Shown here one piece after another: positions 1 through 8,009 of a DNA stretch of 37,949 nucleotides. The translations under genes and the position numbers were made by a program. Source of the DNA: CAZLMW01 sp964560875. GTDB taxonomy: Bacteria; Myxococcota_A; UBA9042. The stretch lies in assembly GCA_964560875.1 (NCBI GenBank), contig CAZLMW010000081.1:1-37949 (forward strand), in the 5' to 3' direction. The notes beneath the pieces are model-generated. The model did no database searches. It was not told the origin of the DNA and worked only from the letters and a program-made list of their open reading frames with translations. The first letter of the stretch is position 1. Every line of letters starts with the position of its first letter.

Positions 1-39
1 GGCAAGAAGGGCAAGAAGGGCAAGGGAGGTAAGCGATGA
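1..39 (+). CDS. C-terminal tail of an upstream gene, probably gspL (partial)
   Basis: Frame 1 is open from the window edge and ends at a TGA (37-39) that overlaps the ATG of the next gene by ATGA. The twelve visible residues are Gly/Lys-rich (GKKGKKGKGGKR). In type II secretion operons the gene before gspM is normally gspL, so this is probably its tail, but nothing in these residues identifies the family. The overlap suggests translational coupling with the GspM-like gene. Confidence 0.45.
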   Translation, partial: GKKGKKGKGGKR

Positions 40-695
40 AAGACACCGCCCTGGGCCGATGGTTCCTGCGGATGTCCGACCGTGAGCGCAAGCTCGTGGT
101 TGGCGGTGGCGTGTTGATTTTCGGCGCCCTGATTCTGCTGGCGGGGCTGCTTGTCAATCGCAAGGTCAACGCGCTCGAAGACCAGGTGGCCGCCAACTCG
201 GACTCGCTCAACGACGTGCTGGACCTTGCGCCCAGGTACCTGGACAATCGCCGCGAAGAAAAAGCGATCGATGAACAGCTCAAGCGCGCCACCAACAGCT
301 CGCTGCAATCAACGCTGCTCGGCATCGCCAAGGACATCCAGTTCGAGCGCCAGTTCACCGAGGGCGGCACGTCCACGGCGCGGCTGTCCGATTTCGTGAA
401 GTTCTCCAACGCGACCGAAGTGCTCGCCGACCTGACGAAGAAGCGCAAGCGCGGCAACAAGCGCAAACGCAAGAAGAAGGGCGCGAAGGCCGAAAAGCAG
501 GTCTTCCTCGCGACGATCGAGGTCGTTTTCGACCGTATTCCGGACACGGCGCTGTACCAGTTCATGGCCAAGGTCGAGCAGCATCCCGAGGCGCTCTTCG
601 CCACGTCGCTCGACATCTCCCGCGAGTCGCCCAATCACCAACACTTCCGCAGCAAGATGCGCGTCGGCCAGTTCAAGTACGGGTCTGAAGGCTAA
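36..695 (+). CDS. gspM: Type II secretion system protein GspM-like
   Basis: GspM is a small bitopic inner-membrane protein that pairs with GspL in the assembly platform of the type II secretion system. Seen here: 219 residues, a short cytoplasmic N-terminus with the W-x-R-x-S-D-R-E-R pattern usual just before the GspM helix, one membrane segment at about 20-40, a helical stretch at about 42-85, and a periplasmic C-terminal half ending in a ferredoxin-like strand pattern. The length is slightly above the usual 160-200 because of a strongly basic insert at about 135-154 made of Lys, Arg and Gly. The start ATG has a GGGAGGT ribosome site six bases upstream and overlaps the previous stop. Two bases separate it from the GspN gene, so it is surely in one operon. 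Family assignment rests on topology, motif and neighbour; the sequence family is weakly conserved. Confidence 0.75.
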   Translation: MKDTALGRWFLRMSDRERKLVVGGGVLIFGALILLAGLLVNRKVNALEDQVAANSDSLNDVLDLAPRYLDNRREEKAIDEQLKRATNSSLQSTLLGIAKDIQFERQFTEGGTSTARLSDFVKFSNATEVLADLTKKRKRGNKRKRKKKGAKAEKQVFLATIEVVFDRIPDTALYQFMAKVEQHPEALFATSLDISRESPNHQHFRSKMRVGQFKYGSEG

Positions 696-697
696 TC

Positions 698-2338
698 ATG
701 AGCGAGACGATGACGATGACGACCGGAGGAAGCGGCGGCTCCAAGCTGCAGACCTTCGGGATCTATTCGGCGTACACGTTGTTCTTCATGGCCGCGCTGA
801 TCATGTCGCTGGTGTGGACGTTCCCCAATCGTCAGCTCAAGACGTTCGTGGAAGGGCAGGCCCGAAAAGTCGGTGTGCCGCTGTCGATCGGCGAGATGGA
901 GCTGCGCGGCATCGGTGGCGTGCGTTTGAAGAATGTGCGCGTGATTGTCCCGCCACCCAAACCCAAACCGGCCAAGCGTGGCAAGGCACCGCCGCCTCCC
1001 GGCGAGCCGATGATCGTCAACGTGGACGAGCTCAACGCGTCCATCGGTGTGTTCAGCGCGCTCTTCGGCGGCGAGTACGACGTCGAATTCGACATGAAGG
1101 TCGGCGACGGCGTGGTCGACGGTGGTCTCGTCAAGGCCAAGCGAGGCAGCAAGGCGTTCGATGTCCGCGTCGACAAGATCGAGAGTTTGCCGCTCGGCGA
1201 GCTCGGTGTGGGCCGCCGCATCGTCGAATCCGCGCCGAAGATGCGCGGTGAGCTGGACGGCGCACTGAACGGCGAGATGGACGTCCATTGGGGCGGCAAA
1301 TTCGAGGACTTCAAGGGCACGATCGACCTGGAATTGGTCGACGCGGTGATCCGTCAGCCCGAGTTGGATCTGCAAGGTGGCTTGAAGCTCGCCGATCTCC
1401 GTATGGGCGTGCTGACCCTGAAGGTGAAGATCGACAAGAAGAAGAAGATCAAGGTGCTGAGCGGGCGCAAAGGCAGCGACAAGGCCACCGCGATCAGCCT
1501 CGAAGGCGTCGATATGTTCGGCAAGGACGTCGAGCTGGTGGTCGAGGAGCGAAGCCATGTCTTGATCCCGCCGGGTAAGGCCGGGATGCGGGCGGCGAGC
1601 CTGTGGGTGCACTTTGCGTTCGCGCTCCCGCAGCCGAAGGGACCGAAAAAAGGCGCCGAAAAGGGCGCAAAGGAAGACGCGGGCGACGGCCGGCTCAAGT
1701 GGTCGGACGTGATGAAATTCGCCGGCAACAAGCTCAAGCCTTTCGAGCGCAACGGGTACATCGGCATGACCTGCACGGGCTCGGCCCGTCGTCCCAACTG
1801 CAAGCCTGCGTTGCCCCAGGTGACCGTCGGTACCCGTCGCAAGGCGCGCACCGAGGCACGCAAGGCCAAGGCTGAGGGCAAACCCGAGAAGATGGCTGCG
1901 GCGAAAAAACCCGCGCCGAAGAAGGCCGCAGAGGCCAAGCCGGACAAGAAAGCCGAAGAAAAACCGACCGCCCGCAAGGCGCCTGTCGACAAGGCGAAGA
2001 TCACCGCCAAGCCCGTGCCGCGACCCGGCGCGGCGACCGGCAAGATCGCGCCACGCAAGGCAGGCAAGGGTGCCAAGGCCAAACGTCCCGGCGACGATGA
2101 TGACGACGAAAACGCCGACGACGACGACGAGGACGAGGACGAGGACGAGGACGAAGACGAAGACGAAGACGACGAAGACGAAGACGAAGACGAAGACGAA
2201 AACGACGAAGATGGCCCGCGCAAAATGAAGAAGAAGAAGACGGCCAAGAAGGGCGGTAAGGACGCCGCCGAGGCCAAGAGCGGCAAGCCGAAGAAGCGCA
2301 AGGGCGACGACGAACTCGACGACGAAGACGACGATTAG
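698..2338 (+). CDS. gspN: Type II secretion system protein GspN-like with charged C-terminal tail
   Basis: GspN is an accessory bitopic protein of type II secretion whose exact role is not settled. Residues 1-19 are Ser/Thr/Gly-rich, a membrane helix covers about 20-40, and a beta-rich AsmA/GspN-like periplasmic region runs to about 380, with a start typical of the family (F-P-x-x-x-L then GVPLSIGEMELRGIGGVRLKNV). The gene follows gspM by two bases. The odd part is the C-terminus: about 385-465 is Lys/Ala/Pro-rich, 466-504 is an almost uninterrupted Asp/Glu run, and 505-546 is again Lys-rich with a final acidic patch. Most GspN proteins are 250-350 residues, so this one is much longer. The core assignment is fairly secure from position and N-terminal pattern; the tail function is unknown. 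Confidence 0.75.
   Translation: MSETMTMTTGGSGGSKLQTFGIYSAYTLFFMAALIMSLVWTFPNRQLKTFVEGQARKVGVPLSIGEMELRGIGGVRLKNVRVIVPPPKPKPAKRGKAPPPPGEPMIVNVDELNASIGVFSALFGGEYDVEFDMKVGDGVVDGGLVKAKRGSKAFDVRVDKIESLPLGELGVGRRIVESAPKMRGELDGALNGEMDVHWGGKFEDFKGTIDLELVDAVIRQPELDLQGGLKLADLRMGVLTLKVKIDKKKKIKVLSGRKGSDKATAISLEGVDMFGKDVELVVEERSHVLIPPGKAGMRAASLWVHFAFALPQPKGPKKGAEKGAKEDAGDGRLKWSDVMKFAGNKLKPFERNGYIGMTCTGSARRPNCKPALPQVTVGTRRKARTEARKAKAEGKPEKMAAAKKPAPKKAAEAKPDKKAEEKPTARKAPVDKAKITAKPVPRPGAATGKIAPRKAGKGAKAKRPGDDDDDENADDDDEDEDEDEDEDEDEDDEDEDEDEDENDEDGPRKMKKKKTAKKGGKDAAEAKSGKPKKRKGDDELDDEDDD
2093..2212 (+). repeat. Low-complexity Asp/Glu codon run inside gspN
   Basis: Some 120 bases composed almost only of GAC, GAT, GAG and GAA codons, with a core of imperfect 6-bp GACGAG/GACGAA repeats, encode the acidic tail of the GspN-like protein. 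Such simple repeats are prone to slippage, so length variation between strains is likely. Confidence 0.9.
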
Positions 2339-2416
2339 TTGCTAGTCGGGACGCGATTCTATACATCGCTGCCTCGGTCCGCCGTTGCATCAACCCCGCA
2401 CGGCGCAGGAGGCGAT

Positions 2417-3784
2417 ATGAGCGGTGTCTTCAACAACGTCATCGAAGCTATTGGCAACACACCCCTCGTGCAGCTCAATCGCATCGTGGGACGGCACGAC
2501 GCCCGGGTGCTCGCCAAGATCGAGTACTGCAATCCCGGCGGCTCTGTAAAAGACCGCATGGCGGTGCACATCATCGAGGCGGCGGAGCGCGACGGGCTGC
2601 TTCGTCCCGGGTCCGTGATCGTCGAAAACACGTCCGGCAACACCGGTGTCGGCGTCGCGATGGCCGCGGCGGTGAAGGGCTACAAGTGCATCTTCACGAT
2701 GCCCGACAAGATGAGCGACGAGAAAGTCCGCCGCCTGCGCGCGTACGGTGCGGAAGTCGTCGTCACCCCGACCGCTGTGCCCGCCGAACACCCCGATAGC
2801 TATTACGAAACGGCCAAGCGACTGGCGCGCGAGACGCCCGGCTCGTTCATGCTCAACCAGTACCACAACAAGCTGAACATCGAGGCTCACTACCTGAGCA
2901 CGGGTCCCGAGATCTGGCGCCAGACCGAGGGCAAGATCGACGCATTCGTGGCGGGGCTGGGCACCGGCGGCACGATGAGCGGCACCGCCAAGTACCTCAA
3001 GGAGCAGAACCCGGCGATTCGCACCATCGGCGTGGATCCGAAGGGCAGCATCTACCACGACCAATTCCACACAGGCGTCCCCAGCGAGCCCCATACCTAC
3101 AAGGTCGAGGGCATCGGCGAGGACATGGTCTGCGGCGCGCTCGAGTTCGAACACATCGACGACGTCATTCGCGTGGACGACGGCCAGTGTTTCCGTGCGG
3201 CGCGTCGGCTGGCTCGCGAGGAGGGCATCTTTGCGGGCGGCTCTTCCGGCGCGGCGGCTCACGTGGCGGCGGAAGTGGCGCGCAAGATGGGCCCGGGCAA
3301 GACGATCGTCGTGCTGCTCCCCGATTCTGGCGCGATCTACCTGAGCAAGTACTGGGACGACCAGTGGATGAAGGAGTGGGGCTTTTTCGAGTCCGAAGAG
3401 CGCGCCGGCACCGTCGGCGACCTGCTCACCGGCAAGAGCCTCGCGCTGCACACCACGACCGAAATGACGACGGTTGGGGACGTGATCGGCAAGCTCAAGG
3501 GTGAGGGCATCAGCCAGATGCCGGTGGTCAACGCCGATGGAAAAACGCTGGGCATGATTCACGAGGTCGATCTGCTCAACGCGCTCGTCGACGCGCGCAT
3601 CGGCCGCAACGATCCGATCCGACCGCTGGTGACCGAGCTGCAGGGCGTGATCGATCCGTCGGCAGACATCGAGCAGCTGCGCAACATCCTGGCGGCGGAC
3701 AACGTCGCTGTGGTGGTCGATGACGGCGCGATCCACGGCATCATCACCAAGATCGACCTGATCGAGTACCTCAGCCGCGCCTGA
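2417..3784 (+). CDS. cbs: Cystathionine beta-synthase (PLP enzyme with CBS-domain pair)
   Basis: Condenses serine and homocysteine to cystathionine, the first step of reverse transsulfuration; a cytoplasmic PLP enzyme. The fold-type II core covers about 1-325: IGNTPLVQLNRI near the start, the NPGGSVKDR motif with K45 as predicted PLP lysine, a TSGNTG phosphate/substrate loop, and the Gly-rich GTGGTMSGT phosphate-binding loop. A CBS-domain pair occupies about 331-455, which separates it from plain cysteine synthases and could give allosteric control. The N-terminal heme domain of animal enzymes is absent, as expected for bacteria. I chose the ATG with AGGAGG four bases upstream; an in-frame TTG 26 codons earlier lies directly after the GspN stop and has no ribosome site. 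A -10-like TATACA at 2360-2365 may give the pair its own transcription. The cystathionine gamma-lyase/synthase gene follows after 41 bases. Confidence 0.88.
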   Translation: MSGVFNNVIEAIGNTPLVQLNRIVGRHDARVLAKIEYCNPGGSVKDRMAVHIIEAAERDGLLRPGSVIVENTSGNTGVGVAMAAAVKGYKCIFTMPDKMSDEKVRRLRAYGAEVVVTPTAVPAEHPDSYYETAKRLARETPGSFMLNQYHNKLNIEAHYLSTGPEIWRQTEGKIDAFVAGLGTGGTMSGTAKYLKEQNPAIRTIGVDPKGSIYHDQFHTGVPSEPHTYKVEGIGEDMVCGALEFEHIDDVIRVDDGQCFRAARRLAREEGIFAGGSSGAAAHVAAEVARKMGPGKTIVVLLPDSGAIYLSKYWDDQWMKEWGFFESEERAGTVGDLLTGKSLALHTTTEMTTVGDVIGKLKGEGISQMPVVNADGKTLGMIHEVDLLNALVDARIGRNDPIRPLVTELQGVIDPSADIEQLRNILAADNVAVVVDDGAIHGIITKIDLIEYLSRA

Positions 3785-3825
3785 TTTGCCGGAACAACCC
3801 GGCGCGCGCGTTTTTAGGAGACAGC

Positions 3826-4998
3826 ATGAACAAGCATGACTGGTCGGGCGCCGGGTTTGATACCCGCGCGATCCACGCTGGCCAGGACCCCGAGCCGCAG
3901 TACGGCGCAGTTGTCGTGCCGATCTACCAGACGTCCACCTACGCACAGCCAAGCCCGGGCGAACATCTCGGACACGAGTACACACGGACCTCCAACCCGA
4001 CGCGCGACGCCTTGCAGAACTGCATCGCGGCGCTTGAGCACGGCAAACACGGGCTCGCGTTCGCGTCCGGCCTTGCTGCGACCAACGCCGTCATCGCTAC
4101 GTTGTCTGCGGGCGACACCGTGCTCGCCATGGACGACATGTACGGCGGCACGTTCCGGCTCTTCGACAAGGTGTGGAAGCGACATGGCCTGGCCTTCGAT
4201 TACGCCGATCTGCGCGATCCACAGGCTTTTGAGCAAGCCGCTCACGACGGGGTGAAGCTGCTTTGGATCGAGACGCCGACCAACCCGATGATGAAGCTGG
4301 TCGACATCGAGAAGCTCGCGGCGATGGCCAAAGCGCGCGGAATCACCGTGGCCGTCGACAACACGTTCGCGACCCCGTACCTGCAAAACCCGCTCGATCT
4401 CGGCGCCGATATCGTCGTTCACTCGACCACCAAGTACATCGGCGGACACAGCGACGCGGTCGGTGGCGCCGTCGTGACCAGCAGCGATGAGCTGGCAGCC
4501 GCGATCGCGTTCAACCAAAACGCCAGCGGTGGCACGCCCAGCCCGTTTGACTCGTGGCTGACCCTGCGTGGACTCAAGACGCTCGGTGTGCGCATGGACC
4601 GCCACTGCGAAAACGCCCGCAAGATCGCGGCGTGGCTACACGAACACCCGCGGGTCAAGACGGTGCTGTACCCCGGGCTGCCGAGCTTCCCCCTGCACGA
4701 GCTTGCCAAGCGCCAGATGCGTGATTTCGGCGGAATGGTCACCGCGATCCTCGACGGAAACCTGCAGACGTCGCGCGATTTCCTGTCGGCTTGCCGTGTC
4801 TTCACCCTCGCGGAGAGCCTTGGCGGGGTCGAAAGCTTGATCGAGCACCCGGCCATCATGACCCACGCATCGGTGCCGCCTGAGCGTCGCGCTGAGCTTG
4901 GGATCGACGACTGCCTCGTGCGTTTGAGCGTCGGCATCGAGAACGTCGACGACCAGAGCGCGGATCTGGAAAACGCATTCAAAGCTGCTTTTGGGTAG
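3826..4998 (+). CDS. Cystathionine gamma-lyase / gamma-synthase family PLP enzyme
   Basis: Member of the Cys/Met metabolism PLP enzyme family, 390 residues, the usual length. Visible signatures are YxRTSNPT near residue 52, the SGLAATNA loop, ETPTNP, DNTFATPYLQNPL, and the PLP lysine in HSTTKYIGGH at K203. Gamma-lyase (cystathionine to cysteine, ammonia and 2-oxobutanoate) and gamma-synthase cannot be told apart reliably by eye. The adjacent cystathionine beta-synthase favours the lyase, giving a two-gene homocysteine-to-cysteine pathway. The start has TAGGAG seven bases upstream. A weak hairpin followed by five T residues lies in the 41-base gap to the previous gene but probably does not split the operon. 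Confidence 0.88.
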   Translation: MNKHDWSGAGFDTRAIHAGQDPEPQYGAVVVPIYQTSTYAQPSPGEHLGHEYTRTSNPTRDALQNCIAALEHGKHGLAFASGLAATNAVIATLSAGDTVLAMDDMYGGTFRLFDKVWKRHGLAFDYADLRDPQAFEQAAHDGVKLLWIETPTNPMMKLVDIEKLAAMAKARGITVAVDNTFATPYLQNPLDLGADIVVHSTTKYIGGHSDAVGGAVVTSSDELAAAIAFNQNASGGTPSPFDSWLTLRGLKTLGVRMDRHCENARKIAAWLHEHPRVKTVLYPGLPSFPLHELAKRQMRDFGGMVTAILDGNLQTSRDFLSACRVFTLAESLGGVESLIEHPAIMTHASVPPERRAELGIDDCLVRLSVGIENVDDQSADLENAFKAAFG

Positions 4999-5078
4999 CG
5001 AATTAGATCGTTTGTGCAGGCCGCGCGTCGATGGGAGCAGTGGGGGCCAGTACGGTTACCTGGAACCCTTGGACGCGC

Positions 5079-5108
5079 TTGACGGAAACGCTTTTGGGCG
5101 CATACAGT
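5079..5108 (+). promoter_or_regulatory. Candidate sigma-70-type promoter for the AgmX-like gene
   Basis: TTGACG (5079-5084), 18-base spacer, TACAGT (5103-5108), in the 275-base gap 4999-5273 between the transsulfuration genes and the AgmX-like gene. Four to five of six bases match each consensus hexamer. Apart from this I see nothing in the gap: no hairpin plus T-run, tRNA or convincing small ORF. Confidence 0.4.
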
Positions 5109-5273
5109 CCGTCCGCTCTTATGGGCGGCGGTCTGGACGGTGGACGCTAACTACCGGCCCAATCGCCAATCTGTCAGCCCAGCCTGACGGAGATCGACCA
5201 GGGAAAAACAGCTCGCCGATTGGTGAACGCTGGCCCGGGTCGACTGTCCGCTTCGAATCACGGCGAACGTAGC

Positions 5274-7025
5274 ATGACCGGTGGCTCCATTATCGCTCTG
5301 GTGAGCGGCCTGATCGCCCTGCTGGGGCCGATCATTCTCCCCTTCATCACGGTTGATGAAGAGGAGGTGTCGTTCGCCTCGTACGAGATCATGACCGGGC
5401 AGGTATCGATCCTGCTCGCGATCGCGGTCATCGCGCTGGGCTTTGTTGTCCTGAAAAAGCGCAAGCAAGTTCTCGGTTGGGTCGTCTCGCTCGTGTCGAT
5501 GCTGCAGATCGCGCTGATGATGTGGACGTACTCGGACGTCTGGAATCTCGTGCCGTGCAGCGCAGCCGGCCTCGATCTGTGCGACGACGCGACCGGCGGG
5601 CTCATCTACCAGACGCTCGTGACGCTTGATTGGGGCCTCGCGCTCGTGGTCGTCGCTTCGGTGGCGTCGTTCTTCGGCGGACTCATCGCCGTCGCCGCCC
5701 ACCCCGAATACGAAAAGAGCAGCCGCTTCCTGAAGGTCATCATGACCTGGGACGGGACCATCATCTTCGAGAAGGTGATGTTTGAGCCCGCGCCCGTGAC
5801 CGTCGGCGAAGACGACACCAACACGTTCCAGCTGGCCGCCAAGGGCCTCGCCAAGCACACCCTGCTCGCTCCCGCCAGCGACGGCGCCTACACGCTCGAC
5901 GTTCCCAAGGGCCTGTCGGGCACCATCCGCGTCGGCGGCGAGGAGAAGAACGCGGCCGACGTCAACAGCGTCACGGTCAAGCGCGGCGACACCGGCCTGC
6001 TGAGCTTCGAAAACGACGTCGACCTTGCGTTCGCCTACACGGGCGCAGAAACAGCCGTCCTCGCCGGTACGTCCAGCAAGGAAGGCCGCATCCTCGGTCT
6101 GACGTTCAGCGTCTCGGCCGGTGCGCTCCTCTTGCTGCTCACGATCGCGCTGCTCGGCCACAAGGACCGCATGCGCAAGCAGGTTCAAGAGAACTTGCAG
6201 CAGAAGCAGAAGGAGCTCATCGAAGTCACCCTGGAGGAGCAGGAGATGACCGACGAGGAAGAGCTCGAAGGCGACGAAGACGACACCACGGGCAAGAAGG
6301 CCGCGGACGAAGAGGGCAAGTTCGGCGACCCGGACACCGACCCCAACAAGGAGTCCAAGGTTCCCAAGCTCGACGCCGAAATGCGCGACAAGATCGACGT
6401 GAAGAACCTCGGTATCGCCAAGGTCCTCGGTGGCCAGCAGGCGCTCACCGGTGCTCTCGGCACGATTATGGCCGGTGACACCGGTGCGTTGACGTCGAAG
6501 ATGGCTGTCGCGATGTCCGGCGAAGGTGGCGAGCTTGTCATTGGTCATGGCTCGGGCGGCATGGGCTTCCGCGGCACGGGCAGCGGTGGCGGCGGCACAG
6601 GCGGCTATGGACGAATCCACGGTCTGGGCGCGATCGACACCGGCGGCGGCACAGGACGTAACGCCAACGTCGGCATCGGCCGCAAGAAGCGCAAGAAGGT
6701 CGCGAAGCTGCGGCTGGCCGGCGGTCGCTCGACGGGTGGCTGCGACAAGGGCAACATCGCCAAGAACGTGCGTCGCCGTGCCTCCGCGCTGCGCGCCTGC
6801 TACGAGATGCAGCTGCTGAGCAAGCCCAACCTCAAGGGTAAGGTCACCGTGCAGTGGACCATCAAGCAGGACGGCAAAGTCGCCAACCCGAAGGTCGTGA
6901 CGAATTCCATCAAGAACGCCAAGGTCACCGACTGCGTGATGCGAACCATCAAGCGCATCCGCTTCAAGAAGCCGGAAGCCGGCATCTGCGTCATCCAGTG
7001 GCCGTTCGTGTTCGCTCCGGGCTAA
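5274..7025 (+). CDS. Membrane protein with AgmX/PglI-type C-terminal domain
   Basis: 583 residues from the chosen ATG. Four membrane segments (about 4-26, 43-60, 66-84, 115-142) with a CxxxxxxxC pair between the third and fourth, then a beta-rich region at 143-274 resembling the FHA-like front domain of AgmX-type proteins, a fifth helix at about 275-295, an acidic linker, a Gly-rich stretch near 420-465, and a terminal domain from about C490 with C-x-K-G-x-I and RRRASALRACYE, ending in QWPFVFAPG. That last domain matches the AgmX/PglI C-terminal domain of myxobacteria, named after gliding-motility proteins and similar in plan to TonB energy transducers (helix, flexible linker, small C-terminal domain). 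A role in envelope or motility is inference; there is no partner ExbB/ExbD-like gene in the window. An upstream TTG at 5220 is in frame but has no ribosome site. Confidence 0.7.
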   Translation: MTGGSIIALVSGLIALLGPIILPFITVDEEEVSFASYEIMTGQVSILLAIAVIALGFVVLKKRKQVLGWVVSLVSMLQIALMMWTYSDVWNLVPCSAAGLDLCDDATGGLIYQTLVTLDWGLALVVVASVASFFGGLIAVAAHPEYEKSSRFLKVIMTWDGTIIFEKVMFEPAPVTVGEDDTNTFQLAAKGLAKHTLLAPASDGAYTLDVPKGLSGTIRVGGEEKNAADVNSVTVKRGDTGLLSFENDVDLAFAYTGAETAVLAGTSSKEGRILGLTFSVSAGALLLLLTIALLGHKDRMRKQVQENLQQKQKELIEVTLEEQEMTDEEELEGDEDDTTGKKAADEEGKFGDPDTDPNKESKVPKLDAEMRDKIDVKNLGIAKVLGGQQALTGALGTIMAGDTGALTSKMAVAMSGEGGELVIGHGSGGMGFRGTGSGGGGTGGYGRIHGLGAIDTGGGTGRNANVGIGRKKRKKVAKLRLAGGRSTGGCDKGNIAKNVRRRASALRACYEMQLLSKPNLKGKVTVQWTIKQDGKVANPKVVTNSIKNAKVTDCVMRTIKRIRFKKPEAGICVIQWPFVFAPG

Positions 7026-7272
7026 GAGACTGCAGCGCCTGGAACGCGCCACAGCCTCGGAGCGGTTTTCGTTGGGGGCTTGCTCGCCCCATCCCGCCCG
7101 CAAGCGTGCGAGATTTCCCCAAAGCGCCTCGCGTACGTCTCGGCGGTGTCGCTGGAGTCCACGGATCGCTGCCTGAGGCCGCCAAGCCCACCGAGGTCTG
7201 CCCGGACGGATGCCTTCTTCTGTCGGGTCCTTTCCGCTTGATCGCGGCGCCGTCTGCCAGGACAAAACCCAA

Positions 7273-7382
7273 ATCAATGATTCCTGACCTGAAACTTCCC
7301 CGATCGCTCGGCTACACCCTCACGCCGAGCACCGAACTAACTGCGGCGACGTAGGGAAGTTTCAGGTCAGAATCATCAATGA
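7273..7382. repeat. Inverted-repeat element bounded by 8-bp direct repeats (possible MITE or bidirectional terminator)
   Basis: Lies in the 369-base gap 7026-7394 between two convergent genes. The left arm 7277-7300 and right arm 7354-7376 are reverse complements over 23 bases with a single bulged C. Inside the 53-base loop is a second perfect hairpin, GCTCGGC with GCCGAGC. The outer ends carry the direct repeat ATCAATGA at 7273-7280 and 7375-7382. Arms plus a flanking direct repeat are what a small non-autonomous transposable element leaves, but the arms overlap the direct repeats by a few bases. It could instead terminate transcription from both sides, although no T-run follows the arms. 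In 7026-7272 I see nothing. Confidence 0.6.
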
Positions 7383-7394
7383 GTCGCCGGGAAC

Positions 7395-7841
7395 TCAGTT
7401 CGGACGGCAGTCAGGGCAGCGGCCGAAAAGCACCATCTTGTGCGTCTCGAGCAGGAAACCGTACTGCTTGGCGACCACTTCCTGGAGGCGCTCAATCTCG
7501 TCGTTTTCGAACTCGACGACCTTGCCGCACGACGTGCAAATCAGGTGGTCGTGGTGTTCGTGGTCGCCGTGGGATATCTCGTAGCGCGCGGTGCCATCGA
7601 CGAAGTTGTTGCTGTGCACCATCTCGATGTCTTCGAGGAGCTTGAGCGTGCGGTACACGGTCGCATAGCCGACGGCGGGATCGACGCCGCGCACTTCCTG
7701 GTGCAGCTCGTCGACGTTCAGGTGCCCGTCCTGGTCGAACAGCACTTGCGCGATGGTGCGGCGTTGCGGAGTCAGGCGCTGGCTGCGCGAGGCAAGTTTG
7801 CTCTGCAAGCGCTCAACCCATTGGTCGAACGTGACCGTCAC
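7395..7841 (-). CDS. fur: Ferric uptake regulator family repressor (Fur)
   Basis: Metal-responsive DNA-binding repressor, 148 residues, normal for the family. Residues 1-85 form the winged helix (RLTPQRRTIAQVLF, then the recognition helix region AVGYATVYRTLKLLE); the dimerisation domain carries GDHEHHDHLICTSCGKVVEF with His-rich metal ligands and CxxC, and a second CxxC (CPDC) at the C-terminus, the structural zinc pattern. I chose a GTG start because AAGGAGG sits five bases upstream; the frame stays open further upstream, but that stretch does not look like Fur. The His-rich segment fits Fur or PerR; the nearby feoAB operon with a Fur-box-like operator supports iron sensing. It is divergent from the coiled-coil gene (168 bases between) and convergent with the AgmX-like gene. 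Confidence 0.85.
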   Translation of the reverse strand: MTVTFDQWVERLQSKLASRSQRLTPQRRTIAQVLFDQDGHLNVDELHQEVRGVDPAVGYATVYRTLKLLEDIEMVHSNNFVDGTARYEISHGDHEHHDHLICTSCGKVVEFENDEIERLQEVVAKQYGFLLETHKMVLFGRCPDCRPN

Positions 7842-7934
7842 GGGGCCTCCTTGATCGGGATGAGGCAGTGTCCCTGATCGCACCGGACGCCACAACCCAA
7901 TGCGCCGATTTCCGCTTGCAATCACCGGCTTGTG

Positions 7935-7963
7935 TTGAGCACGGACATCGCTTCTGCTACACC
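7935..7963 (+). promoter_or_regulatory. Candidate promoter for the coiled-coil gene
   Basis: TTGAGC (7935-7940), 17-base spacer, TACACC (7958-7963) preceded by TGC, an extended -10 feature. It lies between the divergent fur gene and the coiled-coil gene, about 45 bases before the latter's start. The -10 is weak. I saw no Fur-box-like palindrome in this intergenic region, so autoregulation of fur is not supported here. Confidence 0.33.
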
Positions 7964-8009
7964 CCCTCGCTCGTTGAGAATCGGCGCGTGAAACGCCCGA
8001 GGAGTTGTC

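Noticed and set aside
1354..2301. Minus-strand frame with a long poly-Ser run
   Set aside because: It is the mirror of the Asp/Glu codon run in gspN, not an independent protein.
3788..3815. Hairpin GCCGG/CCGGC followed by five T residues between the two transsulfuration genes
   Set aside because: Only five base pairs and the T-run starts seven bases after the stem; too weak for an intrinsic terminator, and it overlaps the ribosome site region of the next gene.
5151..7277. 708-codon minus-strand open frame over the AgmX-like gene
   Set aside because: Same shadow effect; composition is Asp/Arg/His/Leu-biased without motifs, and the plus-strand product has membrane segments and a recognisable C-terminal domain.
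7842..8009. Search for a Fur box in the fur divergent region
   Set aside because: No palindrome comparable to the one before feoA was found, so autoregulation was not called.
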